Part shown: in pieces, positions 1 to 5,574 of the stretch
Position numbering within the stretch: position 1 is the first letter of the stretch
How the letters are laid out: every line of letters starts with the position of its first letter
Source: Actinomycetes bacterium
GTDB taxonomy: Bacteria; Actinomycetota; Actinomycetes; Actinomycetales; Microbacteriaceae
Direction of reading: 5' to 3'
Length of the DNA stretch: 7,068 bases
NCBI GenBank assembly: GCA_023390155.1
Contig: JAEWDJ010000094.1
Coordinates: forward strand, 1 to 7,068
Made by a program: the position numbers and the translations under genes
Notes under the pieces: generated by a model
Told to the model about the DNA's origin: nothing
Seen by the model: the letters and a program-made list of their open reading frames with translations, nothing else
Database searches by the model: none

Positions 1-1917
1 CAGCGCCTCGACGGCCCGGTGCGCGGCAACGGCAAGATCATCCAGGAGCTGGAGAGCTACTTCCGCGGCGCCGGCTGGAACGTCATCAAGGTGATCTGGG
101 GCCGCGAGTGGGATGACCTGCTCGCCCGCGACAACGATGGTGCGCTCGTCAACCTCATGAACGAGACGCCGGACGGCGACTACCAGACCTACAAGACCGA
201 GAACGGCGCGTTCGTGCGCGAGAACTTCTTCGGTCGCGACCCGCGCACGCTGGAGCTCGTCTCGGACTACTCCGACGAGCAGATCTGGAACCTCAAGCGC
301 GGCGGGCACGACTACCGCAAGGTCTACGCGGCCTTCAAGGCGGCCGTGGAGCACAAGGGCCAGCCCACCGTCATCATCGCGAAGACCATCAAGGGCTACG
401 GCCTCGGTCCGAGCTTCGAGGGCCGCAACGCGACCCACCAGATGAAGAAGATGACGCTGGACAACCTCAAGACGTTCCGCGACGCGATGCGCATCCCGGT
501 GACGGACGCGCAGCTCGAGGAGAACCCGTACCTTCCCCCGTACTACAACCCGGGGCCCGAGGACGCGGCCATCCAGTACCTGCACGAGCGCCGCCGCGCC
601 CTCGGCGGGTACCTGCCGGAGCGCCGCTCGAAGTACACGCAGCTGAACCTCCCGGAGGACTCGGCCTACGCGATCGCCAAGAAGGGCTCCGGCACGCAGG
701 AGATCGCCACGACCATGGCGTTCGTCCGCCTGCTCAAGGACCTGCTGCGCTCGAAGGACTTCGGTCACCGCATCGTGCCGATCATCCCGGACGAGGCCCG
801 CACCTTCGGCATGGACGCGTTCTTCCCGAACGCGAAGATCTACAACCCGAACGGCCAGCACTACACCTCGGTCGACCGCGAGCTGCTCCTGGCCTACAAG
901 GAGAGCCCGCAGGGCCAGATCATCCACGTCGGCATCAACGAGGCGGGCGCGCTCGCGGCGTTCACCAACGTGGGCACCTCGTACGCGACGCAGGGCGAGC
1001 CGCTGATCCCGGTCTACGTCTTCTACTCGATGTTCGGGTTCCAGCGCACGGGTGACGCAATCTGGGCGGCGGGCGACCAGATGGCCCGCGGCTTCATGAT
1101 CGGCGCGACCGCCGGCCGCACCACGCTGACGGGCGAGGGCCTGCAGCACGCGGACGGCCACTCGCTGCTCCTGTCGTCGACCAACCCGGCCGTCGTCTCC
1201 TACGACCCGGCCTACGGCTACGAGATCGGGCACATCGTGCGCGCCGGCCTCGAGCGAATGTACGGCGGCAACCACCCCGACCCGAACGTCATGTACTACC
1301 TGACGGTGTACAACGAGCCGATCGTGCAGCCGGCCGAGCCCGAGGGGGTGGACGTCGACGGGATCGTCCGCGGCATCCACAAGCTCAGCGCCTCCGACGT
1401 GCAGGGCCCCAAGGCCCAGCTGCTCGCCTCGGGCGTCTCGGTGCCGTGGGCGCTGGAAGCCCAGCACCTGCTCGCGCAGGACTGGGGCGTGGCGGCCGAC
1501 GTCTGGAGCGTCACCTCGTGGGGCGAGCTGCGCCGCGACGGCCTGGCGGCGGAGGAGCACAACTTCCTCTACCCGCAGCAGGAGAAGCAGGTGCCGTACG
1601 TCACCCGCAAGCTGCAGGACGCCGAGGGCCCCTTCGTGGCGGTCACCGACTACATGCACGCGGTGCCGGACCAGATCCGTCAGTTCGTGCCCGGCGAGTA
1701 CGCCACGCTCGGCGCCGACGGCTTCGGCTTCTCGGACACCCGCGCCGCGGCGCGCCGGTTCTTCAAGATCGACGGACCGTCGCTGGTCGTCCGCACCCTG
1801 GAGCTGCTCGCGGCCCGGGGCCAGGTCGACCCGAACGCGCCGGCCTGGGCGATCGAGAAGTACCTGCTGCACGACGTGAACGCCGGCACCACCGGCACCG
1901 CGGGCGGCGAGTCCTGA
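1..1917 (+). CDS. aceE: Pyruvate dehydrogenase E1 component, homodimeric type (C-terminal part, 5' truncated by window edge)
   Basis: Thiamine diphosphate-dependent E1 subunit of the cytoplasmic pyruvate dehydrogenase complex. It decarboxylates pyruvate and passes the acetyl group to the lipoyl E2. The reading frame is open from base 1 (QRLDGPVRGNGK), so the GTG at 19 is an internal Val codon and not a start. About 638 residues are visible. Members of this family are about 890-920 residues long, so roughly 250-280 N-terminal residues lie upstream. Motifs typical of AceE-type E1, in fragment numbering, are GNGKIIQELE near 9-18, AKTIKGYG at 127-134, DEARTFGM at 264-271 in the pyrimidine-binding domain, YSMFGFQR at 342-349 and GEGLQHADGHS at 378-388. 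The transketolase-like C-terminal domain fills the remainder. The tail is Gly/Thr-rich (NAGTTGTAGGES) and looks non-catalytic. The regulator gene starts 8 bases after the stop, so the two may share a transcript. No terminator is visible between them. The identity is very secure. Confidence 0.97.
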   Translation, partial: QRLDGPVRGNGKIIQELESYFRGAGWNVIKVIWGREWDDLLARDNDGALVNLMNETPDGDYQTYKTENGAFVRENFFGRDPRTLELVSDYSDEQIWNLKRGGHDYRKVYAAFKAAVEHKGQPTVIIAKTIKGYGLGPSFEGRNATHQMKKMTLDNLKTFRDAMRIPVTDAQLEENPYLPPYYNPGPEDAAIQYLHERRRALGGYLPERRSKYTQLNLPEDSAYAIAKKGSGTQEIATTMAFVRLLKDLLRSKDFGHRIVPIIPDEARTFGMDAFFPNAKIYNPNGQHYTSVDRELLLAYKESPQGQIIHVGINEAGALAAFTNVGTSYATQGEPLIPVYVFYSMFGFQRTGDAIWAAGDQMARGFMIGATAGRTTLTGEGLQHADGHSLLLSSTNPAVVSYDPAYGYEIGHIVRAGLERMYGGNHPDPNVMYYLTVYNEPIVQPAEPEGVDVDGIVRGIHKLSASDVQGPKAQLLASGVSVPWALEAQHLLAQDWGVAADVWSVTSWGELRRDGLAAEEHNFLYPQQEKQVPYVTRKLQDAEGPFVAVTDYMHAVPDQIRQFVPGEYATLGADGFGFSDTRAAARRFFKIDGPSLVVRTLELLAARGQVDPNAPAWAIEKYLLHDVNAGTTGTAGGES

Positions 1918-1925
1918 CGACCCCC

Positions 1926-3134
1926 GTGCCGAGTTCAGTCGAGAGGACCAAGGCCGAGACCCTTGCGTGGCTGCGCAAGATCTCGGGCGAGCTCGCCACG
2001 ACCACGCTCAAGCGGCTCGAGGACACGCTCCCCTGGTATCGCGACATGCCGCCCGGCCGCCGCAGCGCGGTCGGGCTGGTCGCGCAGGCGGGCATCTCCT
2101 CGTTCATCTCGTGGTTCGACGACCCGCGGTCGACTCCGTGGATCGCGGCCGACGTCTTCGGGGCGGCTCCGCGCGAGCTGCTCCGGAGCGTCAGTCTGCA
2201 GCAGACCCTCCAGCTCATCAAGATCACCGTCGAGGTGGTCGAGGAGCGCGTGAAGGTCGGCGGCGGGGAGGCGCTGCGGGAGGCCATCCTGCTGTACTCG
2301 CGCGAGATCGCCTTCGCGGCGGCGGACGTCTACGCCCGCGCCGCGGAGGCCCGCGGGCTGTGGGACGCGCGCCTGGAGGCGCTGGTCGTCGACAGCATCC
2401 TGACCGGCGAGTACGACGACGAGCTGCCGAGCCGAATCGCGGCCCTCGGCTGGCACGGGCACGGCGAGGTCAGCGTGCTGGTCGGCACCGCCCCGCGGAT
2501 GCTCGACGTCGACCAGCTGCGCCGCACCGCCCGCCACATGTCGGCGGACGTGCTGATCGGCGTCCAGGGCAGCCGGCTGGTGCTCGTCATCGGCCGGGCG
2601 TGGCCGAGCGACGGCGCGCCGGAGGAGGCCATCGGCACCGCCCCGGCGGTCAGCTTCCTCGAGATCGCCCAGCAGCTCGAACCGGAGTTCGGGCCCGGGC
2701 ATCTGGTGCTCGGCCACGAGGTCGCCTCGCTGGTGGACGCCTCCAAGAGCGCGAAGGCGGCCCTCGCCGGCTTCGCGGTCGCCAAGGCGTGGCGCAACTG
2801 CCCCCGGCCGGTGCATGCCGACGATCTGCTCCCCGAGCGGGCGCTCGCCGGGGACGGCCTGGCCCGCGCCACGCTGATCAGTCGGATCTACCGGCCGCTG
2901 CAGGCCTACTCGACCGAGCTGCTCACCACGCTGTGGTGCTACCTCGACAACGGGCGGTCGCTGGAGGCCACCGCCCGCGAGCTGTTCGTGCACCCGAACA
3001 CCGTGCGCTACCGGCTGAAGCGCGTCTCCGAGGTGATCGGCTGGGATGCGACCGGGGCGCGCGAGGCGCTCATCCTCCAGGCGGCCCTCATCGTCGGCTC
3101 GATCAACGAGCCGGAGCCGTCTCGACGCAGCTAG
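1926..3134 (+). CDS. fasR: PucR/CdaR-type transcriptional regulator, FasR-like, of the fatty acid synthase operon
   Basis: This 402-residue protein is probably a DNA-binding activator of the downstream fab genes. The C-terminus, residues about 336-391, is a PucR-type helix-turn-helix: LWCYLDNGRSLEATARELFV followed by HPNTVRYRLKRV at 356-367. The middle (about 180-310) fits the GGDEF-like domain of CdaR/PucR regulators. The helical N-terminal third (WLRKISGELA, LPWYRDMPPGRRSAVG) is typical of this actinobacterial family. Streptomyces FasR, encoded directly before fabD-fabH-acpP-fabF, is known to activate that operon, and mycobacteria carry a homologue between aceE and fabD (Rv2242). Function here is inferred from family and position. 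The TetR protein also called FasR in mycobacteria and corynebacteria is unrelated. The start is uncertain. GTG 1926 leaves 8 bases after the aceE stop. CTG 1914 would overlap that stop, and ATG 2046 would remove conserved N-terminal sequence. Only a weak ribosome site (GGCGAG, 1906-1911) is visible, so translational coupling to aceE is plausible. Confidence 0.88.
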   Translation: MPSSVERTKAETLAWLRKISGELATTTLKRLEDTLPWYRDMPPGRRSAVGLVAQAGISSFISWFDDPRSTPWIAADVFGAAPRELLRSVSLQQTLQLIKITVEVVEERVKVGGGEALREAILLYSREIAFAAADVYARAAEARGLWDARLEALVVDSILTGEYDDELPSRIAALGWHGHGEVSVLVGTAPRMLDVDQLRRTARHMSADVLIGVQGSRLVLVIGRAWPSDGAPEEAIGTAPAVSFLEIAQQLEPEFGPGHLVLGHEVASLVDASKSAKAALAGFAVAKAWRNCPRPVHADDLLPERALAGDGLARATLISRIYRPLQAYSTELLTTLWCYLDNGRSLEATARELFVHPNTVRYRLKRVSEVIGWDATGAREALILQAALIVGSINEPEPSRRS

Positions 3135-3137
3135 GTC

Positions 3138-3153
3138 TTGTAGACCTCCACAA
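3138..3153. promoter_or_regulatory. Candidate operator dyad upstream of fabD
   Basis: The sequence TTGTAGACCTCCACAA is an imperfect palindrome in which six of eight base pairs are symmetric (TTGT-GA / TC-ACAA). It overlaps the -35 side of the predicted fabD promoter and lies in an AT-richer gap between the regulator and fabD. It is a reasonable candidate binding site for the FasR-like protein or another lipid regulator. I do not recall the Streptomyces FasR site well enough to claim a match. The assignment rests on symmetry and position only. Confidence 0.35.
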
Positions 3154-3169
3154 AGCATTTCCCGATACT
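3141..3169 (+). promoter_or_regulatory. Predicted promoter of the fabD-fabH-acpP-fabF operon
   Basis: TAGACC (3141-3146) and GATACT (3164-3169) are separated by 17 bases. Each matches four of six positions of the sigma-70-type consensus (TTGACA and TATAAT). The stretch 3135-3220 is visibly less GC-rich than the flanking genes, as expected of a promoter. Transcription would begin near 3176 and give a leader of about 45 bases before the fabD GTG. Family knowledge supports this position, because Streptomyces has a promoter directly before fabD that is activated by FasR. The exact boxes are an inference. Confidence 0.5.
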
Positions 3170-3209
3170 TCGTACCCATTCGACACATCCGCGCGGCGGA
3201 AGATTGGCA

Positions 3210-3222
3210 GACTTAGTCAAGT
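3210..3222. repeat. Small inverted repeats overlapping the fabD start
   Basis: GACT-T-AGTC (3210-3218) is a perfect 9-base palindrome with a one-base centre. It is interleaved with ACTT-agtc-AAGT (3211-3222), whose right arm contains the first two bases of the proposed fabD GTG start. Either could be a protein site or a weak leader structure limiting access to the start codon. Repeats this short also arise by chance, so confidence in a function is low. Confidence 0.25.
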
Positions 3223-4141
3223 GATTGTGATCGTGTGCCCGGGTCAGGGCTCCCAGACCCCCGGCTTCCTGGACCCCTGGCTGACGGAGACCTCGTTCCG
3301 CGACCAGCTCACCGGCATCTCCGACGCGGTCGGCATCGACCTCGTCGCGCACGGCACGGTGAGCGACGCCGACACCATCCGCGACACCGCGGTGGCCCAG
3401 CCGCTGATCGTGTCGGCCGGGCTGCTGACGCTCTCGGCGCTCTTCGCCGACGGACGCCGTGAGAAGGTCGGCGGCATCGCCGGGCACTCGGTGGGTGAGC
3501 TGACCGCGGCCGCGGGTGCGGGCGTTCTCAGCGAGAACGACGCCGTCTCGTTCGTCCGCGAGCGCGGCGCCGCGATGGCCCGCGCGGCCGCCGAGGCCCC
3601 GACCGGGATGAGCGCGGTGATCGGCGCCGACGAGACCGAGCTGCTCGCTCAGCTGGAGGCGCTCGGCCTCTCCCCCGCCAACTACAACGGCGGCGGCCAG
3701 ATCGTCGTGGCCGGCGCGCTCGACGCGCTCGCCCGACTCGGGGAGAACCCGCCGGCCCGCGCCCGCGTCATCCCCCTCCAGGTCGCGGGCGCCTTCCACA
3801 CGCGCTACATGGCCCCGGCCGTCCCGGTGCTCGAGGAGTTCGCCACGACGATCGGCACGCACGACCCGACGCTGCCGCTCTGGACCAACAAGGACGGCTC
3901 GCGCGTCACCGACGGCGCCGAGTTCCTGCGCCTCCTCGTCGGGCAGGTGTCCTCGCCGGTGCGCTGGGACCTCACCATGCAGTCGTTCCAGGAGGCCGGT
4001 GTCACCGGGATCATCGAGGTCGCCCCGGCCGGCGCCCTCGTCGGCCTCGCCAAGCGCGGGCTGAAGGGCGTGCCCAGCGTCGCCATCAAGACGCCGGACG
4101 ACCTGCCCGCCGCGTTCGACCTCATCGACCAGGCCGCCTAG
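3221..4141 (+). CDS. fabD: Malonyl-CoA:ACP S-malonyltransferase
   Basis: FabD moves the malonyl group from malonyl-CoA to holo-ACP, supplying the extender unit for type II fatty acid synthesis in the cytoplasm. With the GTG start at 3221 the product is 306 residues, the usual family length. Visible landmarks are GQGSQ at 8-12 (oxyanion region), the nucleophilic Ser90 in GHSVGEL, Arg115 in RERG (malonyl carboxylate binding), the NYNGGGQIVVAG segment and the catalytic His193 in GAFHTRYM. Three in-frame GTG codons occur at 3221, 3227 and 3233. The first gives MIVIVCPGQGSQ, the length expected before the GQGSQ strand. No good Shine-Dalgarno sequence precedes it. The nearest purine run (GGAAGA, 3198-3203) is about 17 bases away. 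The gene opens the fab operon after an 86-base promoter-bearing gap and touches the fabH ribosome site at its 3' end. The identity is secure and the start is moderately secure. Confidence 0.95.
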   Translation: MIVIVCPGQGSQTPGFLDPWLTETSFRDQLTGISDAVGIDLVAHGTVSDADTIRDTAVAQPLIVSAGLLTLSALFADGRREKVGGIAGHSVGELTAAAGAGVLSENDAVSFVRERGAAMARAAAEAPTGMSAVIGADETELLAQLEALGLSPANYNGGGQIVVAGALDALARLGENPPARARVIPLQVAGAFHTRYMAPAVPVLEEFATTIGTHDPTLPLWTNKDGSRVTDGAEFLRLLVGQVSSPVRWDLTMQSFQEAGVTGIIEVAPAGALVGLAKRGLKGVPSVAIKTPDDLPAAFDLIDQAA

Positions 4142-4146
4142 GAGGA
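4141..4146 (+). promoter_or_regulatory. Ribosome binding site of fabH, overlapping the fabD stop
   Basis: GGAGGA begins on the last base of the fabD TAG stop and lies 4 bases before the ATG at 4151. This arrangement lets ribosomes finishing fabD reinitiate on fabH, implying coupled translation and fixing the fabH start. Confidence 0.85.
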
Positions 4147-4150
4147 CCGG

Positions 4151-5155
4151 ATGACCCACCCCACCCTGCAGCAGTCCCACGGGCCGCAGTACACCCGCAT
4201 CCTCTCGATCGGCGCCGCCCGCGGCGACCTCGTGGTGCCCAACGACGACCTCGTGGGCCCCATCAACTCCTCCGACGAGTGGATCCGCCAGCGCACCGGC
4301 ATCGTCACCCGCACCCGCGCGAGCCACGACGTCCTCGCGGTCGACCTCGCCACCGAGGCGTCGCGGGAGGCCATCGCGAAGTCGGGCGTCGACCCGGCGC
4401 TCATCGACGCGGTCATCGTCGCGACGATCTCGAACTCCCAGCAGACCCCGTCGCTGGCCGCCGTGCTCGCCGACCGCGTCGGCGCGAACCCCGCCGCCGC
4501 GTACGACATGAACGCGGCGTGCGCCGGGTACACCTACGGCATCGCCCAGGCCGACGCCCTCATCCGCACCGGCGTCGCGCACTACGCGCTGGTGGTCGGC
4601 GCCGAGAAGCTCTCCGACGTCGTCGACCCGACCGACCGCACCATCTCGTTCCTCCTCGGGGACGGCGCCGGCGCGGTCGTCGTCGGGCCGAGCGAGTACC
4701 CCGGCATCTCGAAGACCATCTGGGGCTCGGACGGCTCGAAGGCCGACGCGGTCGGGATGTCGAGCACGCTCACCGAGTTCCGTGACGGCGAGACCCCGTG
4801 GCCGACCCTGCGTCAGGAGGGCCAGACGGTCTTCCGCTGGGCGGTCTGGGAGATGGCGAAGGTCGCGAAGGAGGCGCTCGACGCCGCCGGCGTCACGCCC
4901 GACCAGCTCGCCGCGTTCATCCCGCACCAGGCGAACATGCGGATCGTGGACGAGTTCGCCAAGCAGCTCAAGCTGCCGGAGACCGTCGCGATCGCCCGTG
5001 ACATCGAGACGACCGGCAACACCTCCGCCGCCTCCATCCCGCTCGCGACGCACCGGCTCCTCCAGGAGAACCCGGAGCTCTCCGGCGGCCTGGCCCTGCA
5101 GATCGGCTTCGGCGCCGGTCTGGTGTTCGGGGCCCAGGTCGTCGTGCTGCCGTAA
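4151..5155 (+). CDS. fabH: Beta-ketoacyl-ACP synthase III (initiating condensing enzyme)
   Basis: FabH condenses an acyl-CoA primer with malonyl-ACP to start each fatty acid chain. In Actinobacteria with branched membrane lipids the primers are typically isobutyryl-, isovaleryl- or 2-methylbutyryl-CoA. Primer choice cannot be read from this sequence. The 334-residue product has the full thiolase-fold KAS III set: SDEWIRQRTGI near 41-51, active-site Cys124 in DMNAACAGYTYG, the GDGAGAVV segment near 170-177, His259 in FIPHQANMR and Asn290 in TTGNTSAASIPLA. These form the Cys-His-Asn triad. An extension of about 12 residues precedes the first core strand (YTRILSIGAA), as is common in actinobacterial FabH. 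The start is fixed by the GGAGGA site just upstream. The gene is tightly linked to fabD and is followed by the acpP leader. Confidence 0.97.
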   Translation: MTHPTLQQSHGPQYTRILSIGAARGDLVVPNDDLVGPINSSDEWIRQRTGIVTRTRASHDVLAVDLATEASREAIAKSGVDPALIDAVIVATISNSQQTPSLAAVLADRVGANPAAAYDMNAACAGYTYGIAQADALIRTGVAHYALVVGAEKLSDVVDPTDRTISFLLGDGAGAVVVGPSEYPGISKTIWGSDGSKADAVGMSSTLTEFRDGETPWPTLRQEGQTVFRWAVWEMAKVAKEALDAAGVTPDQLAAFIPHQANMRIVDEFAKQLKLPETVAIARDIETTGNTSAASIPLATHRLLQENPELSGGLALQIGFGAGLVFGAQVVVLP

Positions 5156-5165
5156 GGCGCTGCTC

Positions 5166-5171
5166 TAGACT
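5166..5171 (+). promoter_or_regulatory. Possible internal promoter (-10 box) upstream of acpP
   Basis: TAGACT at 5166-5171 is a good actinobacterial -10 element (TAnnnT) in the 56-base gap between fabH and acpP. No convincing -35 hexamer lies 16-19 bases upstream, where the fabH coding end is GC-rich. Transcription would start near 5178 and leave a short, A-rich leader carrying the strong acpP ribosome site. An extra promoter fits the need for far more ACP than enzyme. Without a -35 box this is a tentative call. Confidence 0.4.
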
Positions 5172-5183
5172 GATCAACGGTCA
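5171..5183. repeat. Imperfect inverted repeat at the predicted acpP transcription start
   Basis: TGATC-aac-GGTCA has arms matching at four of five positions. It overlaps the end of the -10 box and the expected start of the acpP transcript. It could be an operator for an autoregulated or lipid-responsive promoter, or chance. Confidence 0.25.
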
Positions 5184-5211
5184 AAACGACACCCCTCAAG
5201 GAGAAAACACC

Positions 5212-5463
5212 ATGGCATTGTCCACCGAAGAAGTTCTTGCCGGCCTGGCCGAGCTCATCAACGACGAGACCGGTATCGCGACCGACACGGTTGAGCTGGA
5301 CAAGTCGTTCACGGACGACCTCGACATCGACTCCATCTCGATGATGACCATCGTGGTCAACGCCGAGGACAAGTTCGACGTCAAGATCCCCGACGAGGAG
5401 GTCAAGAACCTCAAGACGGTCGGCGACGCGGTCGAGTTCATCGTCAAGGCGCAGGACGCCTAG
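5212..5463 (+). CDS. acpP: Acyl carrier protein
   Basis: AcpP carries malonyl and growing acyl chains as thioesters on a 4'-phosphopantetheine arm during fatty acid synthesis. The 83-residue acidic protein has the usual four-helix ACP pattern. The modification serine is Ser41 in DLDIDSISMM, followed by NAEDKFDVKIPDEEVKNLKT, which corresponds to helices II-III. The motif reads DSI instead of the widespread DSL, a conservative change next to the modified serine. The start is firm: AAGGAG (5198-5203) lies 8 bases before the ATG in an A-rich leader, the strongest ribosome site in the window. Upstream is a possible private promoter. Downstream is a hairpin-rich spacer. Both fit higher expression than the neighbouring enzymes. 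ACP identity is secure, and a role in primary fatty acid synthesis follows from the operon. Confidence 0.97.
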   Translation: MALSTEEVLAGLAELINDETGIATDTVELDKSFTDDLDIDSISMMTIVVNAEDKFDVKIPDEEVKNLKTVGDAVEFIVKAQDA

Positions 5464-5483
5464 GCCCCGCAAGAAACGTCCTC

Positions 5484-5520
5484 CGCGCGGGCGGCGCGCC
5501 CATCGGCCGCCGCCCGCGCG
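5484..5520 (+). terminator. GC-rich stem-loop between acpP and fabF (attenuator or 3'-end stabiliser)
   Basis: A perfect 13-bp inverted repeat pairs 5484-5496 with 5508-5520 around an 11-base loop. Every base pair is G-C. It starts 21 bases after the acpP stop codon. No T-run follows, so it is not a standard intrinsic terminator, although actinobacterial terminators often lack one. It could partly terminate transcription or protect the 3' end of an acpP message, lowering fabF relative to acpP. Confidence 0.6.
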
Positions 5521-5543
5521 AGTGCTCGCGCCACCGCGCGGGC
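5512..5543 (+). promoter_or_regulatory. Alternative stem-loop competing with the acpP-fabF hairpin
   Basis: Bases 5512-5520 can pair perfectly with 5535-5543 (9 bp, 14-base loop). This is possible because CCGCGCGGGC occurs twice, at 5483-5492 and 5534-5543. The 5512-5520 arm is also part of the upstream 13-bp stem, so the two hairpins exclude each other. A third tight palindrome (CGCGAG-TG-CTCGCG, 5517-5530) lies between them. The structure ends 17 bases before the fabF ribosome site (GGAGAG, 5561-5566). The geometry is that of an attenuator, but function is not shown. Confidence 0.4.
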
Positions 5544-5574
5544 CTCACGAATCGAACCACGGAGAGTTGTCGTC

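Noticed and set aside
19..21. GTG as the start of aceE
   Set aside because: The frame is open to base 1 with conserved AceE residues (QRLDGP) before this codon, so the gene is cut by the window edge.
1867..1917. Short repeat (GGCACC-ACCGGCACCG) at the aceE end as a regulatory repeat
   Set aside because: It simply encodes the Gly/Thr-rich C-terminal tail of AceE.
1935..3188. A 417-codon minus-strand open frame opposite the regulator
   Set aside because: It is an antisense shadow of the regulator gene, with Arg/Ala/Leu/Asp-rich sequence and no recognisable motif.
3131..5053. A 640-codon open frame on the minus strand across fabD and fabH
   Set aside because: It lies opposite two well-identified genes. 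Its product is a low-complexity Arg/Gly/Val/Asp-rich chain with no domain, as expected from the codon bias of GC-rich DNA.
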